From positions 1 through 64,000 of the forward strand of contig CAWUKT010000018.1 of assembly GCA_963923035.1 (NCBI GenBank): a DNA stretch of 64,000 bases. Reading direction: 5' to 3'. Source of the DNA: CAWUKT01 sp963923035 (GTDB lineage: Bacteria; Bacteroidota; Bacteroidia; J057; JADKCL01). The position numbers were made by a program, and so were the translations under genes. Shown here piece by piece: positions 35,197-45,391 of the stretch (the first letter of the stretch is position 1; each line of letters starts with the position of its first letter). Under the pieces are notes generated by a model, which was not told the DNA's origin, made no database searches, and saw only the letters and a program-made list of their open reading frames with translations.

Positions 35197-35793
35197 ATGG
35201 GAAGGCACGCCAAAGCAAAGGAACGGAAACCCTTGTCCTCCAAAACCAAGCAGTGGTTGAGGGCTCTGGTACCATTGATCCAGGACCGCCCCCTGGACAA
35301 GCTGGCCATTGATGACCTGGCCAAGCTGGGCGGCAAAAGCAAAAGCAATATCTACTCCTATTTTTCCTCCAAGGAAGAAATCTACCAGACCGCTCTTCAA
35401 TTGATCATCGATGATTTGCAGGCCGTGGTCTCGGACGAAATCCTGGAGGGAGACGAGATGGAACAGGCCTACCGACAAATCATGGTCACCATCAGCGAGG
35501 GCATCGAGGGCCTGTCGATCTATTTTCTCGATCAAATCCAATCGTTTTTCCCCTCGGTATGGGCGATTGTCGAGCAATTCACCTCCCAACTCCTCGCGAA
35601 CCTGGCGCTGGTCTACCAAAAGGGCATGGACACCGGCGAATTCCGTTCCTCCAATGTGGCGTTGCTCACCGCCCTGGACAATCACTTTGTAATGTCCATC
35701 ATGACCGATTCCGCCTATTTCCAGGACCAGGAACTTTCCCTGAACGACCTGGTCACCGAGTATTTGGAGATGCGGATTCGGGCGTTGAAATGA
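35197..35793 (+). CDS. TetR/AcrR-family transcriptional regulator
   Basis: A 198-residue regulator: an N-terminal helix-turn-helix (LDKLAIDDLAKLGGKSKSNI, then YSYFSSKEEIYQTAL) typical of TetR, followed by a helical ligand-binding domain (SIYFLDQIQSFFPSVWAIVE). It starts 29 bases after the broken ferredoxin tail, so it is probably cotranscribed with the desaturase fusion and may control it; the ligand could be a fatty acid or a product of that enzyme, which is inference. The signature is strong in the N-terminal ~60 residues. Confidence 0.92.
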   Translation: MGRHAKAKERKPLSSKTKQWLRALVPLIQDRPLDKLAIDDLAKLGGKSKSNIYSYFSSKEEIYQTALQLIIDDLQAVVSDEILEGDEMEQAYRQIMVTISEGIEGLSIYFLDQIQSFFPSVWAIVEQFTSQLLANLALVYQKGMDTGEFRSSNVALLTALDNHFVMSIMTDSAYFQDQELSLNDLVTEYLEMRIRALK

Positions 35794-35848
35794 GTGGGGG
35801 AATGAGCGAAAAAGTTGACGGAGGAAACTTACTGCCTATCTTGCCCTT

Positions 35849-36883
35849 ATGGGCGTCTTCCAAATAGTGAACGTTTCTTCCATTGCCATTGCATCGTTCC
35901 TCGGGCTCCATTTTTTCTTCCGGGGAAAAAGAGAAAATATCGTTTTGGGGCTGTGCCTGGTTTTCATTGCGTTCTCGGTACTGGCTTCAGAACTTCTCCA
36001 TCCCCTCCTATTCATTCTTTCTTCCCCCTTTCTTCTCGCCCCCCTTTTGCTCCAATTCCTGTTTGCCATCATCCAAAAACCCGCTTCCACCACCCGCAAA
36101 TCCCAATGGCTATTTACTTTTGCCGCCGCCGATGCCTTGGTTGTGATGCTATTCCCTGATTCGGAACTGAGGGCATTGATTTCGGCCCTGCTTTCTTCGG
36201 CATTCAACCTCATCGTCTTCAGTTGGATTCTGCTCGAGTTGAAACGGCACTCCCGAACCATCGAATCCATTTTTTCGGCCACGGAAGGAAAACGGCTCCT
36301 TTGGCTCCGAAATTTGACCTGGATCCAATTGGCATTCTCGGTTTTATGGCTCCTGGATGACAGCCTTTATCTGACATTGGGAACCAACCCAATTTCCGAG
36401 CTCTGCTCGCAAATTTCCCTCTTCACCACGTTTCTTACCATCGTCTGGATTGGATTTGCAGGACTCAGGCAACTTCAAATCTACGATGCACCTGCCGATG
36501 CGCTCCTGACTTCCCCTCATCCATCGCCGGCAGAAATTCCCCACCTGGAAAAACGCTATTCCCAAATCGTGACGGTTATCGAGCGGGACAAACTTTTCCT
36601 GAACAAAAATCTATCCCTTCAGGACCTCGCCACTGAACTCCAACTGAAGGGAAAGGACCTGTCCCAAATCATCAACCAAGGTTTCCACGCCAATTTCTAC
36701 CACTTCATCAATCATTTTCGCATCCAATACTTTAAATCTTTGGTTCAGGAGGGGAAACATCAGCAAATGACCCTGGAAGGATTGGCCAAAGAGGTCGGTT
36801 TCAATTCTAAATCAACGTTTTATGCAGCCTTCAAAAAGAATGAAGGCATGACACCGAGGGCCTATATCCTGCAACAGAAATAG
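35849..36883 (+). CDS. membrane-embedded AraC-type regulator
   Basis: A 344-residue protein with seven hydrophobic segments in residues ~1-215 (ENIVLGLCLVFIAFSVLASE, LLAPLLLQFLFAIIQ, FTTFLTIVWIGFAGL) and a cytoplasmic AraC-family DNA-binding domain at the C-terminus (LSLQDLATELQLKGKDLSQI, FYHFINHFRIQYFKSLV, LAKEVGFNSKSTFYAAFKKN). This seven-helix plus AraC layout is frequent in Bacteroidota and senses membrane or extracellular signals. Its target is unknown. It begins 55 bases after the TetR gene. Confidence 0.9.
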   Translation: MGVFQIVNVSSIAIASFLGLHFFFRGKRENIVLGLCLVFIAFSVLASELLHPLLFILSSPFLLAPLLLQFLFAIIQKPASTTRKSQWLFTFAAADALVVMLFPDSELRALISALLSSAFNLIVFSWILLELKRHSRTIESIFSATEGKRLLWLRNLTWIQLAFSVLWLLDDSLYLTLGTNPISELCSQISLFTTFLTIVWIGFAGLRQLQIYDAPADALLTSPHPSPAEIPHLEKRYSQIVTVIERDKLFLNKNLSLQDLATELQLKGKDLSQIINQGFHANFYHFINHFRIQYFKSLVQEGKHQQMTLEGLAKEVGFNSKSTFYAAFKKNEGMTPRAYILQQK

Positions 36884-36979
36884 TACGAGTCCCCGCATTC
36901 AAACCTATTTGAACTCATTTTCAGGAGGGATTTTCTGCCTTTCCCCGTTTTTTGTTCATTCAACCCAGGAATAACAACC

Positions 36980-37840
36980 ATGAATCAAATTTTGATGAAA
37001 AGAACCCAGGTATCAATTTTCACCATTGTAATTCTCTTGCTGAGTGGCTCCTTGACGGCCTGCAAAAAGAAAATGCCCGTGAGCCCGGGAAACGATCCCA
37101 ACTTTAAAATTGAAGCAAATGAAGATGCTGAATTTTCCCGGTTCAACCGGAAAGTAGAGGTCTTTGGGATCAATATTTATGCGGTCAAAAAGGTCGATGA
37201 CGACCGGCTCCTACATGCGGCCAATGTCCTGGCCCAGTACCTCGACAACGATGAAGATGGGGCGGTCGACAATCCAGACGTGTGGAACGCTATGGTCAAC
37301 AACGGGGCCTACCTGGTCATGTGGAAAAAGCAATCTGATTTGAATCGGATTTCGCCTCCTGCTGAGGCCATCGGGCAGGACCTCGGGAATGACGAAACCA
37401 TTCCGGACTGGCATTCCAACGGGCAAACGGGGCGCTTCGATGCTTCGCTCGAAGAGGTATGGCACCTGGTGACCCACGCGGGGTATGAGCAGGCCTATCC
37501 CAATGTGTTTGGAACGGCGAAAGGCACTTCGATGTCTGACGCCATGGACGTCGCCCGGGGCGGGGTCTTCGATTCCCCTCCCCAAAGCTATCCTGAATCC
37601 GCCTGGTACACCTACGACGACCCCACCTGCGACTACAATTGCCAGGGAGGCGAATACATCTATTGGGTGCTGACCTCCATGCTGGGGGCCCAAGAAAACC
37701 GGGCCTCAGAGATAGGAAACGAATGGGAGCTCCATACCCGGGCCCTGGTTGAGGAAAAAGACCCTGTGGCCTACGAATTGCTGACGGACCCCCAGTATAA
37801 ATTTCCCACCCGGTTGCCCGACGGGACCTACCAGAGGTGA
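36980..37840 (+). CDS. lipoprotein with EF-hand-like loop, unknown function
   Basis: A 286-residue lipoprotein (FTIVILLLSGSLTACKKKM). Residues ~88-98 contain DNDEDGAVDNPD, an EF-hand or dockerin-like calcium loop. The domain after it has EEVWHLVTHAGYEQAYP and a Cys pair in DPTCDYNCQGGEYIYW. The His-rich helix could bind metal, but the pattern is not a named protease motif. ATG 36995 (MKRTQ) is a possible alternative start. It is preceded by ~95 bases and likely has its own promoter. Confidence 0.7.
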   Translation: MNQILMKRTQVSIFTIVILLLSGSLTACKKKMPVSPGNDPNFKIEANEDAEFSRFNRKVEVFGINIYAVKKVDDDRLLHAANVLAQYLDNDEDGAVDNPDVWNAMVNNGAYLVMWKKQSDLNRISPPAEAIGQDLGNDETIPDWHSNGQTGRFDASLEEVWHLVTHAGYEQAYPNVFGTAKGTSMSDAMDVARGGVFDSPPQSYPESAWYTYDDPTCDYNCQGGEYIYWVLTSMLGAQENRASEIGNEWELHTRALVEEKDPVAYELLTDPQYKFPTRLPDGTYQR

Positions 37841-38030
37841 TTGGCTGTTGGGATGGAACGGGGAAATGGCCGGAGCTCGGTTGGTCGGATCCTCCCCCTG
37901 CCCCAATTGTTCCCCCACCGCATCGGAGGAGATGTGGTGGGGGAAATTTGCTTCTTTGACCTTCCCTCAACGCCCATCACTGGCACAAGTCCCCAACTTT
38001 CCCAATATTGGGCCCATTACCTCACTGCCC

Positions 38031-38657
38031 ATGGAAACTGGACTGATCTTATCGTTTTTGGGAGCATCGATCATGCTGACCTTGATGCCGGGACCGGACA
38101 ATATCTTTGTCCTCACCGAAAGCCTGACCAAAGGGCGGCGAAACGGACTCGCCATCTCCACGGGGCTGTCTTTGGGCGTGCTGGTCCATACCATCGCTGC
38201 CGCGACGGGCCTCTCCCTGATCATCCAAAGCTCGGCCCTGGCATTTTCCATCATCAAATATGCCGGCGCCCTGTACCTGTTGTACCTCGCATTCAAGGCC
38301 TTCCGGGAAAAACAGCCCATTTCCGACTTTGAAGCCGGTTCAGCGCCCCCCTCCCGCTTTTTGGTCCTCGTTCGGAAAGGCTTCCTGATGAACATCCTGA
38401 ATCCCAAGGTGTCCCTCTTTTTCATTGCCTTCCTCCCCCAGTTCATCTCCCCGAAGGGCATGGACATCACCTTTCAAATGATCATTCTGGGGGTCATCTT
38501 CATGGTGCAGGCGTGGATCATTTTCAGCGCCATCGCCCTGCTGTCCGGAAAATTAACCCGCTACGTCAACAGCCCCCGGTTCTGGAACATCACCCGGTGG
38601 GGCAAGGTCTCCGTGCTGTCTCTCCTCGCCCTGACCCTTGCCATCTCGAAAAAATAA
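38031..38657 (+). CDS. LysE/RhtB-family amino-acid exporter
   Basis: A 208-residue protein with six membrane segments, opening METGLILSFLGASIMLTLMP followed by GPDNIFVLTESLTKGRRNGL, the LysE/RhtB signature, and later FRKGF-like VLVRKGFLMNILNPKVSLFF. The family exports homoserine, threonine, lysine and related compounds; substrate here is undetermined. The ATG at 38031 gives a normal-length member; the open frame extends 183 bases upstream without homology-like sequence. The GNAT gene follows after 5 bases. Confidence 0.92.
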   Translation: METGLILSFLGASIMLTLMPGPDNIFVLTESLTKGRRNGLAISTGLSLGVLVHTIAAATGLSLIIQSSALAFSIIKYAGALYLLYLAFKAFREKQPISDFEAGSAPPSRFLVLVRKGFLMNILNPKVSLFFIAFLPQFISPKGMDITFQMIILGVIFMVQAWIIFSAIALLSGKLTRYVNSPRFWNITRWGKVSVLSLLALTLAISKK

Positions 38658-38662
38658 ATCCG

Positions 38663-39292
38663 ATGGAGCCATTGTCCCACGATCTTTTCGCCCCCAACCT
38701 CGTCCTGGAAACCGATCTGGTGCGGCTCCGCCCCGTGTATCCCGGTGACACCGATGCCTTTCGGGCCATCGCGTTTGAGCCCCGGATTTGGAGCTATTTC
38801 ACCAGCGAAATCACGACCGAGGCCGAGCTCCATTACTGGATCATGGATGCCATTGCGCAGCGGCAGGCCCGGCAACGGGCCGCTTTTGTGCTGGTTAACC
38901 GCTCATCGGGCGAGGTCGCGGGCTCCAGCAGCTTTGGGAATTATTCGGCCCGGGACCAACGCGTTGAAATCGGCTGGTCCTGGATCCATCCCCGGCACCA
39001 GCGCACGGGGATCAACCGCCATGCGAAGTTCCTGCTGCTGGAATTTGCGTTCCGGTACGCCCGCTTGCTGCGGGTCGAGTTCAAGACGGATGTCCTGAAC
39101 CAGGCCGCCCGCCGAGCTTTGCTCGGGATTGGGTGTACCGAAGAAGGCGTTCTGCGCAGCCATACCCGCATGCCTGGAAACCGCCGCCGGGACACGATTT
39201 ATTACAGCATTCTGGAAAATGAATGGGTGGCCATCAAAAGTCGAATTTTCCCCGGCATTCCCTTTGAAATTCGCCACGAAGACCCGAATTGA
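38663..39292 (+). CDS. GNAT-family N-acetyltransferase (RimJ/RimL type)
   Basis: A 209-residue acetyltransferase: LVRLRPVYPGDTDAFRAI at the start, VAGSSSFGNYSARDQRVEIG for the central strand, and WIHPRHQRTGINRHAKFLLL in the acetyl-CoA pyrophosphate-binding region. The Q/RxxGxG/A loop appears as RTGINR. RVEFKTDVLNQAARRALLGI and GCTEEGVLRSH complete the RimJ/RimL pattern. It probably acetylates an amine, possibly a protein N-terminus or an antibiotic. It begins 5 bases after the LysE exporter gene. Confidence 0.88.
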   Translation: MEPLSHDLFAPNLVLETDLVRLRPVYPGDTDAFRAIAFEPRIWSYFTSEITTEAELHYWIMDAIAQRQARQRAAFVLVNRSSGEVAGSSSFGNYSARDQRVEIGWSWIHPRHQRTGINRHAKFLLLEFAFRYARLLRVEFKTDVLNQAARRALLGIGCTEEGVLRSHTRMPGNRRRDTIYYSILENEWVAIKSRIFPGIPFEIRHEDPN

Positions 39293-39427
39293 TTTCCCCA
39301 ACCATTCCCCTTCTCCTCCTGTTGCCCCCCTCATTTCCCTTCTTCCCGACATTTCCATCTCCCGGGTAGGGTATTCCCTGGCATCGTCGTCTTTGCTCTG
39401 AGTGCTGCTCCAAAAAGACCTCAGATT

Positions 39428-41929
39428 ATGAAAAATGCGATCCGAAACCTGACCCCGACCACGGTCGTCCTCTTAATTTTGCTTGGAACGATGGGCATGA
39501 ATGGAAAATGCCAAACCATCTCTGGTACTGTCCTCGACCAAAGTACCGGCGAAGGGCTTGGCTTTGTGACCCTGCAACTCCAAGGCACCACCTCCGGTGC
39601 GTTTACCGATGGCGACGGCAACTTCTCCCTGCCCACCCAAGGCGACTCCGTTCACCTGGTGGTGAACTACCTCGGCTATCAATCCCTTGACACCCTCTTG
39701 CCCGGCCAGGGCGACCACATTCAACTCTATCTGCAAGAAGAGGCCATTGAAATGGAAACGGTGAACATTTCACCTTCCTATTCCTACGAACACCAGCTCT
39801 TCAAAAAGGTATTGGCCCACAAAAAATTCAACAACCCCGGCAAGGTTTGGGACCAGCCCTACCTGGACCAGTCCCGCACCTTCGTCTTTCTCGGCGGCGA
39901 AGCGGGCAGCTTTGACGACAAACGGTGGTTGCGGCGGTCCCAGGACGCTGTCCTGACTCCCAACGACTCCACCCAACTGTTGCCGGTACTGGTATCGGAA
40001 GAATTGGTGCGGCACAAGGGGCGGGAACAGGAACAACTCCACCACCAGAGCCATTGCGTCATGGAGGACATGGAAGACCAGATCCGCTCGATCGCCACCC
40101 GCAAACTCACTGCCGAATTGAACTTTTACCAAAATCAGGTCGACATCATGGGCAAGGGATTTCCCAGCCCGCTCTCTTCCACGGCCTTGCTTGTGTACGA
40201 TATTTATCTGGCCGACAGCAATTGGGTGGAGGACCGCTGGCACTACCGCTTCAATTTCTATCCCAAGCAAGCCAAGAACATCACGTTCAGGGGATCGTTC
40301 TGGGTCGAAGACAGCAGCTTTGCCCTGGTCAATATCCAGGCTGAATTGCCTTCGGAAGCCAATCTCAACTTCGTCCAGGGCCTGGAGATGGAGGTTCAAT
40401 ACCGAAAAATGCCCTCGGGCACCTGGTTTTACGATTCCCAATACAGCGCCATGCAATTGGTGCTGCGGAAGGAAAAGGCGGGCAAACGCCCCGTCCAACG
40501 CTATGCCGTCCGGCGAAGCATCGACTACCACGAACTGGCCAGCTACCAGCAGGCCGTGGAGGCGGTCGACAGCGAGCTGGCCCCGGAAAAACGGGATGCT
40601 GCCCTCATGCAAGCCCTCCGTCGAACTCCCGCCGACACCATCGAGCAGCAGGCCCATCAGGGAATTGAGATTCTGCGGGACAATACTTTCCTGAAATTGC
40701 TGGATGGGTTTACTTCCATGAGCCTCACCGGCTACTATACCGTGGGAATCATTGACCTGGGCCCGTACTTTGACATCTACCGCCAGAACCGGCTGGAAGG
40801 CCACCGGGTGACGCTGCCCTTCCGCACCAGCGAGCGGCTCTCGAAGAACTTCTCCGTGGGCGGCTACCTGGGCTATGGTACAAAAAGCAAGGCCTTCAAG
40901 TACGGGAGCCATCTCAATCTCCGTTTGCCCACGCGTCAGCGGGGCATCCTGACCCTGCGGGCCTACGACGATTATTTCTCCCTCTCCCAGAACAAGTTCA
41001 TCGAATTCGTCCAGGAAAACCCCTTCAGCCAGGGAGATGGAAATTTCATTTCGGCCTTTACTGAAGCCCCCAATCCGTATATCGTGGGCCGCAAACACCT
41101 CAGCATGAACCTCCAGTACCAATTGCATCGGGACATCGGACTGACGGTCCGTCCCTTTGTCAACCAGTACCAGGCCACCTCTTTGGTCCCCTTCAACACC
41201 AATCCTCCTTCTCCCGAAGCGCCCGGTTTCATACCTCCGGGCAGCTACCAGGAAAGTTTCCAGAACATGGGCGTGCTGGCCGATGTCCGGTTGTCCTTTG
41301 ACCAGGATGCCGATGAACTCTATTTCGCCCGCTTCTACTACGGCAGCCGCAAACCGGTCCTCCACCTCACTGCTGAAGTGGGCCAAAACCTCATCCAAGG
41401 CGAACGCAAGCCCTACGCCCATTTTCAGGCCTCCATCAAAAACCGCTTTTCCCTCGGCAATGGCTATCTCCGGATGCTCGTGGATGCCGGCTATATCGCC
41501 GGGAAAGTTCCCTTTCCATTGCTCCACATGCCCCGCGGCTCCCAATCCCTGGGCCTCGCCCGCTACAATTATAGCCTCCTGAACCAGGCCTCCGTGGCGG
41601 CCGACCTTTACACGAATGCCTACCTGGAATTCAACGGTGGGGGCGTCCTTTTCAATCGTTTGCCTGGAATCCGCCGCCTGAACCTGCGGGAAAGCGCCTC
41701 CTTCAAATCCTTCTACGGACGCCTCCTGCAGGACCACAGCAGCATTTATCAGCTTCCGGCGGGAATCGTGCCGGCCAGCAATGCCCCGTATTGTGAGGTG
41801 GGAATTGGGGTGAGCAATATCTTCAAGCTGCTGCGGGTGGAATATGTCCGGCGAATGAGCCCGTCGCCGTTGATGCAAAGTCTCTCCTCCAAGCACGGGG
41901 TCCGGCTCCGGGTGCAGGTGAGTTTTTAG
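39428..41929 (+). CDS. DUF5686 / carboxypeptidase-regulatory-like outer-membrane protein
   Basis: An 833-residue protein: signal peptide (VVLLILLGTMGMNGKCQ), carboxypeptidase-regulatory-like beta-sandwich (residues ~30-110: ISGTVLDQSTGEGLGFVTLQ, FTDGDGNFSLP), then a long region ending in a beta-barrel with terminal Phe (VRLRVQVSF). Opening EEAIEMETVNISPSYSYEHQ resembles the DUF5686 family of Bacteroidota outer-membrane proteins, whose function is unknown. The second member is at 58144 with the equivalent EAVEMETVEIKAG. The gene stands alone and converges on the ATP-grasp gene with 19 bases between stops. Confidence 0.85.
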   Translation: MKNAIRNLTPTTVVLLILLGTMGMNGKCQTISGTVLDQSTGEGLGFVTLQLQGTTSGAFTDGDGNFSLPTQGDSVHLVVNYLGYQSLDTLLPGQGDHIQLYLQEEAIEMETVNISPSYSYEHQLFKKVLAHKKFNNPGKVWDQPYLDQSRTFVFLGGEAGSFDDKRWLRRSQDAVLTPNDSTQLLPVLVSEELVRHKGREQEQLHHQSHCVMEDMEDQIRSIATRKLTAELNFYQNQVDIMGKGFPSPLSSTALLVYDIYLADSNWVEDRWHYRFNFYPKQAKNITFRGSFWVEDSSFALVNIQAELPSEANLNFVQGLEMEVQYRKMPSGTWFYDSQYSAMQLVLRKEKAGKRPVQRYAVRRSIDYHELASYQQAVEAVDSELAPEKRDAALMQALRRTPADTIEQQAHQGIEILRDNTFLKLLDGFTSMSLTGYYTVGIIDLGPYFDIYRQNRLEGHRVTLPFRTSERLSKNFSVGGYLGYGTKSKAFKYGSHLNLRLPTRQRGILTLRAYDDYFSLSQNKFIEFVQENPFSQGDGNFISAFTEAPNPYIVGRKHLSMNLQYQLHRDIGLTVRPFVNQYQATSLVPFNTNPPSPEAPGFIPPGSYQESFQNMGVLADVRLSFDQDADELYFARFYYGSRKPVLHLTAEVGQNLIQGERKPYAHFQASIKNRFSLGNGYLRMLVDAGYIAGKVPFPLLHMPRGSQSLGLARYNYSLLNQASVAADLYTNAYLEFNGGGVLFNRLPGIRRLNLRESASFKSFYGRLLQDHSSIYQLPAGIVPASNAPYCEVGIGVSNIFKLLRVEYVRRMSPSPLMQSLSSKHGVRLRVQVSF

Positions 41930-41948
41930 GGGAGGAAAATGGAAAGGT

Positions 41949-42968
41949 TCAGCTTTGGTTGGCGATCAATTGTCGGACAATCACCGCCGCCAGGTCATGG
42001 GTTCTGACCCGGGAAAAGGTATGGTGCATCCACTCGGCCTGGGCATTGATCTCCAGGGCGATACAGGAAGTAGCCGGATCGATGTCGGGGTCGCCCCCGA
42101 TCAAATCCAGCGCGAAGTAGCTCGATGAGATATAGTGCCCGATCCGGGCAATCCAATCGTGGTAGCGGGGGTGCAATTCCTCGGTGATGTCCGTGGCCAC
42201 CCCTCCCTGCCCAATGTTGTTGACGGTCTTCAGGACCACTTTTTGGCCGGGTGCGGGCACAGATGCCAAGGTGAGCTCCGCTTCGCGGAGCAGCCGCAGA
42301 GAGACCTCGTCCAGGTCCAACCGGTTCGAGGGATTCTCCATGCGCATCTCCATTCTCCGTTCTTCCACCAACTGCTCCAAGCTCTTTTCTCCGTCCCCCA
42401 CCACAAACGCAGGTTCCCGGATACAAGCCGCCACAATTTTCCCGCCAATGACCTGGATGCGGATGTCATTTCCCTCCACCTGCTCCTCCAACAAAAACCG
42501 TTCTCCTTCCCCGCCATTTTCTTCCATGTACGCCACCACTTCAGCCACCGTCTCCAGGTTCATTTTTACCCCGATCCCATTGGCACCCGATTCCGGCTTG
42601 CAGACATATTTTTTGCCGGGTACCAAAAAGTCCCGCACCACCGACTCGTCCGGGGACGTCAGGAAGATGCTGGCCGGACTCGGAACCGAAAGGCGTTGGA
42701 AAACTTCTTTCGAGAACTGCTTCAAATCGCACATGAAGCGGGTCTGCATGCTCATCCAGGACGTCGGAATCCCGGCAACCAACAATTCGACGTGGCCGTC
42801 CCATTCCAGCAGGGAGGCGCGCTTGCCGATGTGGTCGGAAACGTCGGTGATCTGCATGCCCATGCGTTCGGCAGCTTGTTCGATCAGCCGGTGTTGGGCT
42901 TCGCCTTCCTGGGCGGCAGGGGCGATGTGGGGAGAGGCTTCTGGATTCATGTCAATGGGTAGATTCAT
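41949..42968 (-). CDS. ATP-grasp ligase, cyanophycin/glutathione-synthetase-like
   Basis: A 339-residue protein with ATP-grasp features: VCKPESGANGIGVKMNL (phosphate-binding Gly-rich loop with Lys), RFLLEEQVEGNDIRIQVIGG, and ALDLIGGDPDID followed by ALEINAQAEWMHH, with the metal-binding Glu and Asn. KTVNNIGQGGVATDITEELH resembles the segment of cyanophycin and glutathione synthetases. It should ligate a carboxylate to an amine with ATP; the substrate is unknown. Alternative start ATG at 42950. It is a single gene between two unrelated units. Confidence 0.83.
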   Translation of the reverse strand: MNLPIDMNPEASPHIAPAAQEGEAQHRLIEQAAERMGMQITDVSDHIGKRASLLEWDGHVELLVAGIPTSWMSMQTRFMCDLKQFSKEVFQRLSVPSPASIFLTSPDESVVRDFLVPGKKYVCKPESGANGIGVKMNLETVAEVVAYMEENGGEGERFLLEEQVEGNDIRIQVIGGKIVAACIREPAFVVGDGEKSLEQLVEERRMEMRMENPSNRLDLDEVSLRLLREAELTLASVPAPGQKVVLKTVNNIGQGGVATDITEELHPRYHDWIARIGHYISSSYFALDLIGGDPDIDPATSCIALEINAQAEWMHHTFSRVRTHDLAAVIVRQLIANQS

Positions 42969-43074
42969 TGATGAATGGACCTCAACAATTACTGAATATT
43001 TTGGGATTTTTGGGACAATTGATCAGAAAAATGGGCTGATTTTTCCCCACTCTCTTACAGCCCTGTTTCTTCAA

Positions 43075-44811
43075 TTATTTCACGAGTAATTTCTGCACTT
43101 CTCGTTTGCCAGCTTGTTCCCACTGAACCAGGTACAGGCCCGCCGCCAAGTCCTCCGTATCCAACCGCAGCCGCCGGGCGCCGTCCACTTTCCACTCCCG
43201 CAAAATGCGGCCATCGGGATGCCACAGGCTCACTGACACCGCTCCCCAATCGGACCACTGAACCCAACACTCGTTTTCGGTGGGATTGGGATATATCTCG
43301 AAGGCGTGGGACCGGGGCTCCTCCCGTCCCACCGCAACGTTGACCTGCTGGCAGGTCGAATCCACACAATTGCCTTCCCAGACCTTCAGGCAGACGGTAT
43401 AGCTTCCCGCCCCGCTGTACACATGGGCTGGGTTTTGCTGCGTACTCGTTTGCCCATCTCCAAAATCCCATTCCCAGGCATTCCCATAGCCCAGCGAAGT
43501 ATCCGTCGCCACCAGCTGCGATCCGGTCATTTGGTAGTCGAAGCCGGCCTGGACGGCGCAGCTGTCGCACAGCGTGACGGGATTGGGGGTAAAAGGTAGC
43601 AGGGCCAAGGTATCGGCGGTCAGATCGACGGCCCCGTAAACCGTAAGGGTAAAAGGAGCCACCGTATCGGGGAAGGAATAATTTCCGATCAGGGGAATTT
43701 GAGCGGGCGTGCATCCGAGTTGGTAGACATGGGGAGCCCTGAGGGAAAGGAGTTCATCGTCCTTGAAAATCTCACTCCCCCACATAATGGGTTCGCATTC
43801 GTTGTTCAAGGTCATCCGGGCAAAGTACAGGTTCGGGATCAGAATCGTATTGTACAAACCGCCCACAAAATTGGGCTCAAAGGTGATCGTATTGACGACG
43901 GCACAATTGAAGGTATCGCTGACCACCATCAGGGGTTCCCCAAAACAGTTGAACTGCAGGTCCTGAAAATAAGCGGTCCCGCGGAACCTCCGGTGGGCAT
44001 ATTTGTTCCCCAGAGAATCAAAGGAGGCCAAGCCCGTCTCCGGCTTCGGGGAGCTGCCTTTGTTGTTGGTCAGGGCCGAGGCCACAATCAGGAAGCCGTT
44101 CGACATTTCCTCGATTTGCTGGAAGCCGATGGTATAGTCAACGGCCCCGAAATGCTTACCCCATTCAAAATCGCCCTGCGCATTCAACTTGACCATACAT
44201 CCGCGCACATCGGATCCGCCATTGGGGAAGTGGCTTCCGACCAGGTAAATCCCCTGGCTGTTCTCGATGGCGTCCCAGAACTGGGGGGCATAACCACCAT
44301 TGGTGAACATCGTTTTGGACCACAGTGCGGTCCCATTGCTGTCGAGGCGGTAGACCTTGGTCTGAAGGCCGGATTGCCCGATGGCCAGCACGCCATTGTC
44401 CAGGGACCGCAAGCGGGTCAATCCCGGTCCCTTGCGGGCCCAATGGAAGGTCCCGTCGGAGCGCAAACGCACGATGGCCTTGTCGAACACGTTGGTGTCG
44501 GACAGGGTCATCGTATAGAGGCCGCCGTCCGGCGATTCTTCGATGTAGGGGTCCCACGGGAGGTTGGAATTCATCAATAAATCGAACTGACGGGCCCATA
44601 CAAGTTGGTCGTGGGCGTCCCAGCGCGCGATCACATGCCGCCGACCGCCCGCTTCGAGGGCGTACATCGCCCCCAAGAGATCCCCATTAGAGGCCGTTTC
44701 GACATTGATGAGGCGGGTATCAGCAAACAACTGGGTGTGGAAGGCCTGGGAGAAGGCATTCGAAAACAGGGGAAAAGCAAGCAAAAAGCACAAGTAAGCA
44801 CGAAGGTTCAT
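43075..44811 (-). CDS. secreted PKD protein with T9SS type A sorting domain
   Basis: A 578-residue secreted protein (signal YLCFLLAFPLFSNAFSQAF). Residues ~25-380 look like a repeat-type propeller (ARWDAHDQLVWARQFD, AIVRLRSDGTFHWARKG, LDSNGTALWSKTMF). One PKD domain follows (WEWDFGDGQTSTQQNPAHVY). The C-terminal ~80 residues, FEIYPNPTENECWVQW to GLYLVQWEQAGKREVQKLLVK, are a type A T9SS sorting domain, so it is exported through the PorSS machinery and attached or released at the surface. Confidence 0.9.
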   Translation of the reverse strand: MNLRAYLCFLLAFPLFSNAFSQAFHTQLFADTRLINVETASNGDLLGAMYALEAGGRRHVIARWDAHDQLVWARQFDLLMNSNLPWDPYIEESPDGGLYTMTLSDTNVFDKAIVRLRSDGTFHWARKGPGLTRLRSLDNGVLAIGQSGLQTKVYRLDSNGTALWSKTMFTNGGYAPQFWDAIENSQGIYLVGSHFPNGGSDVRGCMVKLNAQGDFEWGKHFGAVDYTIGFQQIEEMSNGFLIVASALTNNKGSSPKPETGLASFDSLGNKYAHRRFRGTAYFQDLQFNCFGEPLMVVSDTFNCAVVNTITFEPNFVGGLYNTILIPNLYFARMTLNNECEPIMWGSEIFKDDELLSLRAPHVYQLGCTPAQIPLIGNYSFPDTVAPFTLTVYGAVDLTADTLALLPFTPNPVTLCDSCAVQAGFDYQMTGSQLVATDTSLGYGNAWEWDFGDGQTSTQQNPAHVYSGAGSYTVCLKVWEGNCVDSTCQQVNVAVGREEPRSHAFEIYPNPTENECWVQWSDWGAVSVSLWHPDGRILREWKVDGARRLRLDTEDLAAGLYLVQWEQAGKREVQKLLVK

Positions 44812-45391
44812 GGTCAGATCAAAGGATTTCAGCTTCGAAAAATGTTCAGCGTCCCAAGAAGTTACGATGATTTTGGGGCAATTTCAGGAAAAAATGGGGT
44901 AGAAAAGCAATCGACATCCTCAACGGCGAATTTTTCCCTTCCACTCTTCCCCGGCCCAAAAGGCGAAAGGCCCCCGCTAGGAGACCTTTCAAAAGGTGCC
45001 AGAAATGTATCTTATGCACCTTCCCTCAAAGTTTGATGACCACCATCATCTGTTTCTTTGGTTGTAACAAGACTATGAATACACAATGGAGAAGCAACAG
45101 GGACAAGAAACCATTTCCCCAATTGAGATCGAAGTACGCTTTTTGGCATTTGTCCTTGGCACCTTCTGCTACCCAACCTTCACTGAAGGCCATCAAGCCC
45201 CATTTCCCCCTAAATTCTGTCCTCAAGTCAGGCAAGCATTTTTTTACTCCAACCGACACAGAAAACATAAAACGGTCAATTCCCGGCTCAAAATCGTCCC
45301 ATTTCAGGCCAGAATTACGCTTTGTCGGCTGATTTCAGTCCTCCGACAGCTTCCCTGAAACCAATTGAAAAATTGCATGTATTTTTACCCC
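44812..45391. other. intergenic region before the M28 peptidase gene
   Basis: About 580 bases between divergent genes, with two weak overlapping open frames (45026-45268 on the - strand, 45033-45332 on the + strand). Neither has a family signature, signal peptide or ribosome site I can support. It must hold the promoters of both neighbours. Confidence 0.4.

Noticed and set aside
45026..45268. 80-codon frame on the - strand
   Set aside because: It overlaps another open frame on the other strand and has no signal or family feature; treated as intergenic.
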